64,000 nt of DNA from Actinernus sp. WN-2022 (lineage: Eukaryota; Cnidaria; Anthozoa; Actiniaria; Actinernidae): contig JAOWCC010000936.1 of the NCBI GenBank assembly GCA_030867875.1, forward strand, positions 78,029,032 through 78,093,031. The letters are read 5' to 3'. A model generated the notes under the pieces. It was not told the origin of the DNA. It saw nothing but the letters and a program-made list of their open reading frames with translations, and searched no databases. Position 1 is the stretch's first letter. The number at the start of each line of letters is the position of its first letter. This document shows positions 54,547 to 64,000 of the stretch, piece after piece. The translations under genes and the position numbers were made by a program.

Positions 54547-56308
54547 CGAAATAACGCCCATGCAATTCCAGCCGTGGCAATAGATACTATCGCTAGATTG
54601 GTCTCATGTTGTGGAGTAGGATTCGGTAAGATACTATGTGGTAATTGTTGCTTTGCACTATGTGGTAATTGTTGCTTTTGTATCTGTCCTTCCATATCTG
54701 GTGGTGGGAATTTGGTTTCGCGAACGCCTCCATTAATATCGTTTACACCTAACACCATATCTTTCGTGGCGTTCGGGATTGGATTTTTATAACCATCCTT
54801 CTTGCTGAGGTAGTACTCAAGATTGCTTGGCAGTAATCGTACCCCTATAGCTATTGCTAGATCTAATCTCTTATGTGTGTGTAGTATAGCTGTCAGATAG
54901 TTTTTATAGCTTATCACTAAATTGTTTTCGAGAATAGCACCTTCGACCAAGCTCTTAAATTTTTCTTTGACATTGAAACTATCTATGATGGATTCGTTAA
55001 GATCGTTTTGAGCACCTAGAACGCAATATCCGAAAGCTTCGACAGATCGATTCAATCTACCTAATCCAGCATCTGTCAAACCCTTTCCGATTGGTGGCGT
55101 AAACCAATTGTATTGTTTTCCTTCGTGTTCATCGTTCCGAATGAAGGCCACAAGATCACCCTGGTCCTCCTTACCTCCTTGGTCTTCAAATAAATTATAT
55201 TTCTGGGGCCACGTAGTTGCCCCTTTGTCATAGCTTCGGACTCCATGGACGTTTACGTATCCTGTCGGCCCCGGGTATAAAAGGAATATATCTCCTAAAC
55301 CATTATTCCTACCTCCGTGCCAGCGGAAATCTGGTGTTCGAGATATACCAAATTCGATGCACAATTTCTCAAGAGCTGATTTGCTATAGAGGTTATCCAT
55401 TTGCTTGAAAGCAGAGTCACCAGGTAGAGGAACTCCGTGAGTACCACCAAGTTCACGCAGAATTCTTCGTATTGTGAAATATATGTGAAATCGTAGGAAC
55501 CCTTGAACAACGGGTGGATATGTTTTGAAAGTAGGATCGAACAACGATACTCCACATCCAGAAGTCGCACACCACGTTGCGAAATTCAATTGTTGAGGCC
55601 AATATTTGAAATCCGGACCATGTAACCAATGGTAGGACTCATTTGCTGTTACATGCTTTACGACGGTCTCTTTGAATATGTTGGGTACGCCTGCTTTGAA
55701 CTTTTTCGTAGACGTGACGTATATCCATAGATTAGTGAGATCGATATCTTGTGCTTTTTCGGTATCTGGGGCCGCTGTGACAGGATATTTCACACTTTTG
55801 TCTAGTGTCAACGTAAGTGGAAAACCACCAACCACCCCCCACAATGCGTTATCGATACGTTTTCGAATGGTAGCAGGTAGCTAGAATCCCCATCTCGAAA
55901 TAGAATGCTTGTCGAATATTTGCCCGAACCATCTATATCCGTGGATGCATAGAACTTGTGAAAATCTGCATGTGGATATTGTTTCTTAAACTTCACCAAC
56001 AGATCGGCATTCAATGTTGCGACCTTTTCGTTTTCTTCTATCCAATCGTGTTTGGAAAGACCTTCGTGATTCCGTGCGAATAGTACTCTATCATAAACTG
56101 TTTTGTCACCAAGTGCTATACTAAGCGCCTTACCTGTCGTACCAATCCAACCCATCAACCTACCTCCACCTGTCTTCGTAGTAGGACCTTCATCTGTGAA
56201 CACTCGGTGAGACATCCCACGGAAATTGACATTATCAGAAGTGGATTCGAACCAACCAAGTACTGCCTCAGGAAATAGATACTTGAACTGTTGCCACGCC
56301 TCTGTCAT
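54543..56308 (-). pseudogene. Large Polinton protein (~590 aa), frameshifted, function unknown
   Basis: Starts at the ATG at 56,308 (MTEAWQQF). The first 150 residues hold RLMGWIGTTG and DKTVYDRVLFARN. The frame shifts near 55,875-55,885 and continues to 54,543 with WGVVGGFPLTL, CATSGCGVSLFDP, GFLRFHIYFTIRRILREL and a helical GLGRLNRSVEAFGYCVLGAQ block. The C-terminal tail has a KQQLPHS duplication and a final hydrophobic segment. It is the largest non-enzymatic protein of the element, so a virion component is likely; no motif assigns it. It is divergent from the penton-like gene with a short shared promoter region (about 42 bp). Confidence 0.5.
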
Positions 56309-56350
56309 ATTGAAGATATACACTCATACAGTTTATAACTTTAATATATA

Positions 56351-57019
56351 ATGGTAATCTTAAATGTCACCTGTCCTACGTCTGACCATATAGTCTACTT
56401 TGACCACCCTATTCTTATCAATAATATTTCGCTACTCAAAATCACACTTGAGAACAGTTGGTTTAACCTAGCAGAGAAGGGCTCATTCAGGTGGGACATC
56501 GACGATGGGATAATGTTCCCACAGGATGTTGCCGTAGGGATCTACACTTTCAGCCAAATCATAGAAGCCTTTAGCTCTGCAGTCTCTGATGGTCGCGTGA
56601 GCTTCGTGTCCAATCCCATCTTTAAGTATGACACCATACACGTTAAGAAACCAATCAAGGTTAGTAAAAATTTATACGCACTATTGGGTATCATAGGTGG
56701 AAAAAAAGAGGATAATGAGTTTCTACTAGACCCTGGTAGTTACACACTTCGGATCGACAATAACTACACAATATATGTCTGTTGCAATGTGGTGGATTCT
56801 GAATTCTCACTCCTAAATGGAAATCGATCAAACGTCTTAGCTAGCATAGAGACCCGAGGAGCTTGGCTCGCAAAAAACACATACTCTATAACGAATCCCC
56901 AATCCATGCGAGCTCTAGGTAGATCACGAAACTATCTCCGCCTGACAATTCGCAATGAGGAAGGAAATATTATAGACTTCCGTGGTCAACCTATACGATA
57001 CGTATTGAAGATTGAGTAA
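56351..57019 (+). CDS. Putative penton/minor capsid protein (single jelly-roll)
   Basis: 222 codons, intact, beta-strand rich. Segments such as ISLLKITLENSWFNLAEKG, the FPQDVAVGIYTFSQI strand pair, CCNVVDSEFSLLNGNRSNVLA and the C-terminal LRLTIRNEEGNIIDFRG are arranged as in the minor capsid proteins that accompany Polinton capsid genes. In related viruses this protein forms the five-fold vertices. The assignment rests on pattern recognition and should be checked by structure prediction. Confidence 0.6.
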   Translation: MVILNVTCPTSDHIVYFDHPILINNISLLKITLENSWFNLAEKGSFRWDIDDGIMFPQDVAVGIYTFSQIIEAFSSAVSDGRVSFVSNPIFKYDTIHVKKPIKVSKNLYALLGIIGGKKEDNEFLLDPGSYTLRIDNNYTIYVCCNVVDSEFSLLNGNRSNVLASIETRGAWLAKNTYSITNPQSMRALGRSRNYLRLTIRNEEGNIIDFRGQPIRYVLKIE

Positions 57020-57046
57020 ATCATACGTATATAGCACATACATACG

Positions 57047-57646
57047 ATGGACGGCGATTCAATTCAACCACTTCTTCCAACAGCACCAAATATCTATCCA
57101 TCGCTTGCTAGTGGCACTGGAAAGAATTCTTTTCGACTGCAAACAGTCCGAGATACGCTTTCGGATATCGAAACTCAAGAAAAACACTATGAAGGCGTGC
57201 GTAAGAAATATGCGCGTTCTCAAGGAATAGTTCATGGCATTGCCGTAGTAACAGGAGGTCTATCTGTGATTTGATCTGGATCTGGATTGGGAGTAGCTCT
57301 AACCGGTTTTGGAATAGTGATTGGTCTGCCACTTGGTGTTATTGGTGGGCTATGTGGATTAATTTCAGCATCTACGACCATTGGGGCTAAAAAGTTAGGA
57401 ATAAAAGTTTCTAAACATGAGAAAACAACTATGCTGGCAAAATCGAAAGTTAATACGATTCGCGATCTAGTATCGAAAGCCCTACGCGATGAAAACATAT
57501 CTGACTCTGAATACAGTCTCATCCTCGCTGAAGCAGATAAATACGAGATTATGAGGTCTGAAATTCGTCGCGAGACTTCCATGGTCGCGGGGGGTGAAAA
57601 AAGCGTGGAACAGATTCGAACCGAACTCAAGCAAGAAATGCGATAA
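57047..57646 (+). pseudogene. Glycine-rich membrane plus coiled-coil Polinton protein, one in-frame stop
   Basis: One frame from the ATG at 57,047 to the stop at 57,646, interrupted by TGA at 57,272-57,274. The N-terminal 70 residues are Pro/Ser-rich, then helical. The middle is a strongly hydrophobic Gly-rich stretch (ALTGFGIVIGLPLGVIGGLCG). The C-terminus is helical (KVSKHEKTTMLAKSK, ISDSEYSLILAEADKYE). Similar proteins occur in other cnidarian-type Polintons by my recollection. Membrane-active or minor virion roles are possible but not shown. Confidence 0.55.
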
Positions 57647-57726
57647 AAACTTGGCAGTCTAGTGGGATAAAAATCGACATTTCCTATGAAAGAAACGAAC
57701 GTGGATCTTATTTTCACTTTACGAAA

Positions 57727-58668
57727 TCAAACTCTATCACTAGTTAGACCGTGTTTCGTATAGATGGGCTCAAAGTGGGAATTGTAAGCAATCAACTCTT
57801 CGATAAAACGCGTGACCGAACCCTTATGTATACCACATTGTTTAATAACTTCGATAAGAGATGTATGTGATCCCGAACGACGTAGCACCTCGTAACTTGC
57901 TCCAACGACTTTAGTTCGAAGTATGGAACTGGTGCCTATATTGTTTCCTATTGCTGTATGAACAATCTCATAGACTATTTGTTGGACATTCTTAGGTACT
58001 CCTTGGGGGTCGAGTTTAGCAAAAGTCGTTGCGATGTGGGGAACTATTCGATCGGCATTTAAATCTATATCGATTTTATCGTCATCACGTAGAGAACGTA
58101 TAAAGACATTTCCGCTACAGATGCTTTTATTGTTTAGTTGCATAAAACGAGCGACCTCACCTTTAGATCGAACGAACCCACATTGTATACATGCCTGATA
58201 AAGTATAGCAGCTAAAATAGTTCGTTTCGCATAGCTACGTTTGATACAAACCTTCTTTACTTGGATGAATGCGTCGGCTACGATTACTAATACATTTGTG
58301 GGAAACGAGAGGTCGTAATTTTGTTTATAAATAGTGTTGTATGCCTGTAGTTCTCGCATGATCGTTCGTAGTTGCAATTCTTCGTTATCACTTTGCTTTG
58401 GGATTGCGCGGTCTAGATCATGTTGATACCGAAAGCTGTCCGGACCTACTGTGCGTAGCCGAGTAGTAACATTGATAGTTGTTTCTTCGCATGATTCGAC
58501 CTCGGAAACAAGACCACAAGTGGGACATATGAATTCCACCACATTCAGACCTGCGACCATTGGACAGAGACATTCGGGACATGTTTCACCGGTGTTAATA
58601 TGCAACCGTGGTTTGATACGTAGGCTTGCACAAATTTCTGAACCAAGTAATCTAATAAGCTCGTCCAT
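57727..58668 (-). CDS. TFIIB-like transcription factor encoded by the Polinton
   Basis: About 313 codons from the ATG at 58,668 (another ATG 18 nt upstream). A zinc ribbon CPEC...CPTCG lies at residues about 30-52. A linker of about 70 residues follows, then two helical repeats that fit TFIIB cyclin folds: one with the YAKRTILAAILYQACIQCGFVRSKGEVARFM core, and one with RTKVVGASYEVLRRSG and the helix-turn-helix-like SLIEVIKQCGIHKGSVTRFIEEL. TFIIB homologues recruit RNA polymerase II and set the start site, and giant viruses carry their own. It is not among the Polinton core genes I know. Intact and at the right end on the minus strand, upstream of no obvious partner. Confidence 0.75.
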   Translation of the reverse strand: MDELIRLLGSEICASLRIKPRLHINTGETCPECLCPMVAGLNVVEFICPTCGLVSEVESCEETTINVTTRLRTVGPDSFRYQHDLDRAIPKQSDNEELQLRTIMRELQAYNTIYKQNYDLSFPTNVLVIVADAFIQVKKVCIKRSYAKRTILAAILYQACIQCGFVRSKGEVARFMQLNNKSICSGNVFIRSLRDDDKIDIDLNADRIVPHIATTFAKLDPQGVPKNVQQIVYEIVHTAIGNNIGTSSILRTKVVGASYEVLRRSGSHTSLIEVIKQCGIHKGSVTRFIEELIAYNSHFEPIYTKHGLTSDRV

Positions 58669-58793
58669 ACTAGTTGTATATACCATAGGCTATCAGCTAT
58701 CTAATTGTGGGAAGAAAAAAAAAAGAATGAAGAGAGGTCACGTGACAACCTTTCTTCGTTTTTTTTTGTTCTTTTTTTTTTGTGCCGTGATTT

Positions 58794-59177
58794 CTACTCA
58801 TCCTCCAATTCTACCACATTTAGATCTTTCTCGCCGATTGCGAGGTCCGCCAATACCTTATCGAGCTCGCGAATGTGATCCTCGTTGTCCGCCACATTTG
58901 GATCTTTCTCCGATTCCACCACATTTGGATCAGATCGTTTCTTATCGAGGCTCTTCTTATTGCGAATGAGACGGCGTTGAATCGCACCACATTTTGAACA
59001 AAGCCCATAACTCGTACGACACCCTCTACCGCACTTCGAACATGGAACGAATGTGGCACCCCCTCTTTGTATCTGGAAGTTATGTTGAGCACAATACTCT
59101 GATATCTTAGAACACTTCCTTACACATTTAGTGTCCTTACCCCGCATCAACCAATCGCAAGTTATTATCTCAGACAT
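58794..59177 (-). CDS. Cysteine-rich zinc-binding Polinton protein
   Basis: 127 codons. The N-terminal half has paired knuckles: C-x9-C-x3-C-x6-C-x2-H (CDWLMRGKDTKCVRKC...YCAQH) and CSKCGRGCRTSYGLCSKCG, likely two zinc sites. The C-terminal half is acidic with a repeated DPNV/DLNVVE motif. It lies between the TFIIB-like gene and the right inverted repeat, which is the position of a first or early gene. A nucleic-acid-binding or regulatory role is an inference. Confidence 0.6.
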   Translation of the reverse strand: MSEIITCDWLMRGKDTKCVRKCSKISEYCAQHNFQIQRGGATFVPCSKCGRGCRTSYGLCSKCGAIQRRLIRNKKSLDKKRSDPNVVESEKDPNVADNEDHIRELDKVLADLAIGEKDLNVVELEDE

Positions 59178-59294
59178 CGTGTGATATACCTATATATGTT
59201 ATGTGTCTAATTGGTATCTTAGTTGATATTAATTTGTTTCATTGATCTCAAGCGCATCTACTAAGTTAAAGAGGTTCTGTTCATGTGCATCTGA

Positions 59295-59481
59295 CGGTTA
59301 TACTAGAGGCGGTCCTGCTATAGGTTGCCTTTGTTGTATTTTGTTGACAAAAATGTCTGAAAAACGATGGTACCTGACAAATGTCATCATTCTGGAGGTC
59401 CCTATTAAACAAAAGTTCTAACAGGGTGAAAAAAGCAACAAAAAAACAAGGCGGTATCATTTTGACTCCGGCTATACTACT
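59295..59481 (-). repeat. Polinton right terminal inverted repeat (187 bp)
   Basis: Reverse complement of 44,318-44,504 with no difference seen by eye. It ends CCGGCTATACTACT, then the TGAGT duplication. Confidence 0.95.
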
Positions 59482-60349
59482 TGAGTAGACAGGAATAAGG
59501 CTTGACAATTATTAGCTCCTGGTAATCTAAGAGGGTTAGTTCTCTTAACATATTCCTGTAAACAAGCCACTGGGAAAAGTTGAGGCTTCTTTGGCAAAGC
59601 CGGAAAGAAAAACACAAGTTCTTTACCAGGGGTTCATGTCTTTGTTAAACCTGGAATTTTAAATTCCACACCCTCTGGAAGAGTTTTCATGAAAGTTAAG
59701 TCTATAGCCTGAAGTTCAGACTGACGTTTTGCACTTGAAAGTGCCAGGAGCATGGCACACTTCTTTGTGAGAACTTTCAGACTAAGATCGGTATTTGTAG
59801 GGAGTTTGTCAAGAAATGCAGTGACTACAACAACATCCCAGGTAGATGTTTAGTAGGTCTCTTGTTAAAAAAAACCTTCACGAATTTACACACTAGTTGG
59901 TGTTGGCCAACTGGAGTCCCAATTAATGGAGGTACTGTGGAGCTTATGGCAGACCTATAAGTATTGATAGTAGTATACTGTTTGCCCTGTTTGAACAGCT
60001 CGGTGAGAAAATGAATAACATCTTTCACATCAGGTTGAAATGGATCAACCTGTCGTTGGCTGCTCCAGCTAGACCATTTGGACCGACAGGAGCTGTACTG
60101 AGTCTGAGTTGAGCATCTCTGGGAAGAGAGGAGAATATTTGCTGCTTGATATGCCTTCTGTAGAGAAGTGATTCCTGAGACCTTCCAACCTGCTAGTTGG
60201 AGTGATCTGTTTACCACTAGTGGGTGCTCCTGACCTATTGGATTCAATAGTAGCCTTGGCCTGGGACTGATAAACATTGGGTTGTCTATTAACAGGTTCA
60301 ACAAGTGTAGGTACCATGGTTGATTTGGCCAGATTGGGCATACATACAA
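59482..60349 (-). pseudogene. DIRS tyrosine recombinase, N-terminal and catalytic part (right of the Polinton)
   Basis: On the minus strand 60,349-59,825 holds the SAM-like core-binding domain (VKDVIHFLTELFKQGKQYTTINTYRSAIS) up to RPTKHLPG. After a frameshift the catalytic part continues with AFLDKLPTNTDL, LTKKCAMLLALSSAKRQSEL (the catalytic Arg region) and, after a second shift, LQEYVKRTNPLRL up to LFLST at the Polinton edge. The rest is at 44,062-44,317. This enzyme family integrates circular DNA without a target duplication. Dead here. Confidence 0.85.
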
Positions 60350-62856
60350 TCAATAGGGATGTATTGTCGTTGTGGACCTTTCTTAAGCATTTGCTTATTA
60401 GGTTGAAAGGGGGGAACGCATAACTGTTCTCCTGTTTCCACGGTTGTGACAGGGCATCAAACTGCTCGGCTTCTGGGTCTGGGAGGTAACTGTAGAACCT
60501 CTGCAGTTGTTTGTTGTTCTTGTTGGCAAAAAGGTCTACCGTAAAGGGACCAAATGCCATGTTCAGGGTTTTGAAAACCCCTTTGTTTAGTTTCCAGTCT
60601 GCTGAGTCTGGCTTTGCCCTCGATTCCGCATCTGCAATAATGTTCAGATGACCCGGAATGTGTTCTGCTCGTAATGTGATCCTGCGGGGCAGACACCACT
60701 CGCAAAGTTTGCGAGCATGTTTGTCTGGAGGGCCTTTCTTGGCTCCACTCATTTTGTTCACATACATGTATGCAATGGCTGTGGTATTGTCCATCTGAAT
60801 TAGGATATGGATATTGTACTGATCTTTTGTAAATGCCTGGATAGCCCAGGAGGCCCTGCTAGAAGCTCCAGACAGTTGATGTGAAGGGACCACACCCCCA
60901 GCCTGACCTGGAAGCATCTGACTGAATCACAATATCTGGGAGCAGAGGCTTTATTGGTCTCGAATTGGCTGTTTCTAGGTTCTGGAACCACCAGCTTAGA
61001 TCGGGCAGACTGTCCTGCTTAAGCATGTTAAGGCATGGTTTTTTAGCAGTTCTGATAAAACATTCAAAATTCGCTATTTATGTATGAAATACCCTTTAAC
61101 TTTGGGATAATACGGTAATCATTTAAGGATCGGTATTTTGGTGTTTCGAAGGTCACGTGACCTTAAGGCTGATAAAACAAAGAAATCAAAATGGGGTGGC
61201 GGAAGTTATTGTTTTGTTTCAGATTTTCGGTTCGAAATGTTAAGCTTGTTATGGAAAATTTGTCTGTCCGGAATGGTTGACTTTTTATCACTGAAGAGGA
61301 TATAAATGGCGAAAAATGGGTCCAAGAATAGGTCACGTGACCTGTTTTCTATATTTTCGCCTTAACAGTCTATCAGGGTTAACGATTCCGAACTGATCTT
61401 TAAAGTCAACCACAAGTGTAATCAGAAAAACACAAAATCGTTACTTAAAATATACAATGTACCACCCCGTTTTTAGTTTAATTTTAAACTTTTTGTGATC
61501 ACGTGGTTGGTCACATGATAGACATTTTACCAAAATGTTATATTAGAACGACTAAAAACGCTTAGTTATAACCACCATTGTTCTGGGATTTGAGCAAATT
61601 CAAGTGACTATTCAACAAAATAGCTGTAGCCTCGTTTTCATTTTCAAACCATGCCTTAACATGCTTGACCTTCTGATGGAGGGATTTCCCCTGGCTCTGC
61701 AATGTATTTTTCAGTTGCTGGAGAGCCCTGTAATGCTGAGGGCTGCAGTGTTCCTGAAACACTGCAGCTTTTGTTGCTGCAAGTTTGCCTATGATATGAG
61801 CTAGGTTTGATAGGGAAGCAAACTGAGAACTTAACAGGCTTTTGCATTCCCTCCTGATGTTTGAGACCTTGCTGTTTGGTACGTAGAAGATCATGTTTCT
61901 TGAGTCGACAATTACTCCTAGGAATTCCATTGTCTGCAAAGGGGAGAGAATAGATTTGTCCATGTTTACAATGAATCCTAGACTCTGTAAAAGGTGTTTC
62001 AGGAGGCAAGCATCCTTCTGAGCACTTTCCTTTTCATGATTGAGGATTAACATATCGTCTGTATATGCAAATTCTCAGACCCATTTTTCTCACAAAGGCT
62101 GCTACAGGTTTTAGAATCTTTGTGAAAACACGGGGTGCTGATGTCAGACCAAAAGGGAGGCATTTGAATTGGTATGAGATGTTCTGAAACTGAAAGCAAA
62201 GGTTAATGTGGGATAGGTGGTTTGGCACTGCAAAATAGGCATCTTTCAAGTCGGTCTATTTTGCACATGTAATCTTGTGGCCTCAGAAGGTCTGATACAA
62301 CTTTCAAGTCTTCCATTTTGAAATGATGGTATTTTACAAAGGTGTTGAGACAAGAAAGTTTGATAACTGGTCACTGGCCTCCCCCTTTTTTCTCTACCAG
62401 AAATAGGTTGCTGAAATAATGGTTTCTCTCTGGATGAGGAATTTTTGCTTGTTTCTTTAGCAAGGAAGCAATTTCCTCCCTGATTAGAGCAGACTAGGGT
62501 GGCTTTGGTGGCCTGTCCTGAACAGGATGGCTTATCAGCTCTAATGTGTACCCTTTTACTGCATCTAGGGTCCACTGGTCTGATGTTAGCAGTTCCCAGT
62601 TTGGGAGGAAATTTCTTGGCCTTCCAGACCTTGGACCGATTTGTGCATCTGGTATGTTTGAGAATAGAAAAGGCTGTTTCCAGCAATAAAGCTTACCTTT
62701 GTTTGGTGTGGTTGTAGGGCGTGCTCGTGTCCCTGAGTGATTGATTGTTTGTTTGGCATCTGTATGGCTGCCTTTAGCCATTCCCTCCCAAGTAAGGCTT
62801 TCCTTGGAAGGGGCCTTTCCGAAAAGGCTGGTTATTAAAATAAGGCTTTGTTCCAC
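60350..62856 (-). pseudogene. DIRS-type reverse transcriptase and RNase H, broken
   Basis: Minus strand. About 62,856-62,494 is the RT N-terminal region (LPNWELLTSDQWTLDAVKGY). 62,249-62,034 has MKDAYFAVPNH and KCLPFGLTSAPRVFTKIL. 62,053-61,562 contains FLGVIVDSRNMIFYV and the connection region. 60,917-60,350 is the RNase H part with IQMDNTTAIAYMYVNK and EHIPGHLNIIADAESR, then the AFGPFTVDLFANKNNK block typical of DIRS elements. There are several frameshifts and stops, and a 0.5-kb MITE interrupts the RT/RNase H region. Confidence 0.85.
61039..61558. mobile_element. MITE inserted in the DIRS RT/RNase H region
   Basis: The left end GGTTTTTTAGCAGTTCTGATAA is an imperfect inverted match to the right end (TTAGAACGACTAAAAACGC). 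The interior contains several GTCACGTGACC motifs in inverted arrangement. DIRS reading resumes on both sides (NNGGYN and MLKQDSLPDLSWW). Confidence 0.65.
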
Positions 62857-62859
62857 GGT

Positions 62860-63885
62860 TTACATTGTTTCCACCTCTGAGGTACCTTGAGTGCTGGGTC
62901 CTGGGAAGGAAGAGCCCTCGGGTGTCTTTCTCTTGTTGTCAAAGGGTCTTTTAATTGGCGGTTTGCAATTGATTGCCCTTGAAACTTTGTCTGCTAACTC
63001 CCCTACAAAGTTAAATTCTTTGGCCTTGGATTCCCCAAATAGGTATGTCTGCATTGGATCTGAATGTTTAGTCAGCTCCGTAATATCTGTTACGTGACTA
63101 GATTTTATAGTATCTACACGTCTCTGTTTATTAACTGAGGCCACGCCATGGCCCAGTAAACGAAGGCTTTTGTAGTTGAGGATGAGATTGATTGCCTCGT
63201 CCACCTGTAAATCCCGAGGGTTCGTTTTCAGGTGTTGGAGAAGGATGCAAAGTGGGCCTGATGTATCCATGAAGTTTCTCTCCGTTATCTGGAGGTCTTG
63301 TTCCCACCGAAGGCTTGAGAGGGATTGTTTTCCCTGAATAAGGATTAGCCATTTATCCAGTTCGGCGACGTGCAAAGCTGGTACATTAGTCATTAGGCTT
63401 TGGGAACTGCTTTGCCAGTTCTGAGTGAATCTTACCGTCCATACATGAACGAAAATATATATCAATAATCTCCTTAAGGTCCTTGTCAATATTCCACATA
63501 CAACTGATATTTCTGGCTCGTTGAACCTTTAGGCGGTGGAATTTCATTCAAGATTGTCACTTTCGATGACTGTTTAAGCGCCTCTTTCTTCGCCGCCATT
63601 AGGGCCGACGCGAATGGGTCGCCTGTTTTGTCCGTAGTTGACAGATAGTGGGATAGCCTTGAAACTTTGTCTTTCGGTTCGCCTTCTCTATCAGCAGAAA
63701 ACACGCTTGGGGCCTGTACACTGAGCCCAGGTAGCTGTCTCGAAGGTGAATACCTCTTTCTCTCTGGAGTTTCCTTTTACCTTCACTATCAATGCGTAGA
63801 GATGACATGCTTCCTTGTTGGTTGAGATACCCTTATATGGGTATATGCAGCCCTTATAGGGAAAAATGTTTCCCGCTGCATACAA
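62860..63885 (-). pseudogene. DIRS-type gag-like ORF1, frameshifted
   Basis: 63,704-63,486 (KVSRLSHYLSTTDKTGDPFASALMAAK) and 63,489-62,860 (ITERNFMDTSGPLCILLQHLKTN, VDEAINLILNYKSLRLLGH, GESKAKEFNFVGELADKVSR) read as parts of a gag-type protein that precedes the RT in this element. 63,885-63,599 contributes an N-terminal piece in another frame. Frameshifts separate the pieces. The right end of the element is near or beyond the window edge. Confidence 0.65.
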
Positions 63886-64000
63886 ATTAGCTTTTAAATA
63901 CTTTGGTATTGAGACTCTGAATGCTGCAATCTGATTGGTTGCTCAGCGGGCAAGATTTGTTTCATGATTTTCCAAATTCGCTCACAATTCTTCATCATCA

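Larger units (their letters stand above)
44318..59481. mobile_element. Polinton/Maverick element, 15,164 bp
   Basis: Bounded by 187-bp inverted repeats starting AGTAGTATAGCCGGAG and by a TGAGT target duplication (44,313-44,317 and 59,482-59,486). This extends to 6 bp (TTGAGT or TGAGTA) depending on where one shared base is placed; Polintons usually make 6-bp duplications. It holds the family core: protein-primed polB, rve integrase, packaging ATPase, and putative major and minor capsid proteins, in blocks on both strands with very short gaps or overlaps. Several genes are broken. It is inserted in the recombinase gene of a DIRS-type retroelement. Confidence 0.95.

Overview
This is eukaryotic, metazoan DNA. 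It has long AT-rich introns with GT..AG junctions, one conserved animal gene, and dense transposable elements: several LINE clades, a DIRS-type retroelement, a Polinton/Maverick, TTAA-flanked MITEs, tRNA-derived SINE-like pieces and minisatellites. This mix suits a marine invertebrate, plausibly an anthozoan cnidarian. That assignment is an inference, because no marker gene in the window fixes the species.

Layout. 1-5.35 kb: a dead plus-strand LINE split by two MITEs, then a hAT-like non-autonomous element carrying a second dead LINE. 6.3-7.1 kb: two adjacent octanucleotide minisatellites. 9.3-10.9 kb: a third dead LINE. 11.5-42.4 kb: a 21-exon plus-strand gene for the EXD3 / MUT-7 / Nibbler exonuclease. 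The modelled exons sum to 3,294 nt (1,097 codons plus stop) with every splice phase consistent and the catalytic residues present. Its introns hold a row of TTAA-sharing MITEs (14.4-16.4 kb), two dead LINE pieces, palindromic elements, six minisatellites and an intact 4,965-bp DNA transposon at 30,985-35,949. That transposon encodes a roughly 1,000-aa transposase-like protein with a C-terminal Ulp1/SENP-type protease domain. 42.4-44.06 kb: 3' flank and repeats. 44.06-63.9 kb: a degraded minus-strand DIRS-type retrotransposon (gag, RT, RNase H, tyrosine recombinase) whose recombinase gene is split by a 15.16-kb Polinton at 44,318-59,481.

The Polinton has 187-bp terminal inverted repeats that read as identical, and a TGAGT(A) target duplication. 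It encodes a protein-primed DNA polymerase B, a retroviral-type integrase, an A32/FtsK-like packaging ATPase, a putative double-jelly-roll major capsid protein, a putative penton/minor capsid protein and several small virion or membrane-type proteins. It also carries an unexpected TFIIB-like transcription factor next to a cysteine-rich zinc protein at the right end. Five or six of its genes carry stops or frameshifts, so this copy is probably not autonomous unless some breaks are sequencing errors. No adenain-type protease was found.

The main points to follow up are the TFIIB-like gene in a Polinton, the proven nesting inside the DIRS recombinase, the Ulp1-fused transposase with defined ends, and an EXD3/MUT-7-family gene (a family tied to small-RNA trimming and transposon silencing) crowded with transposons.
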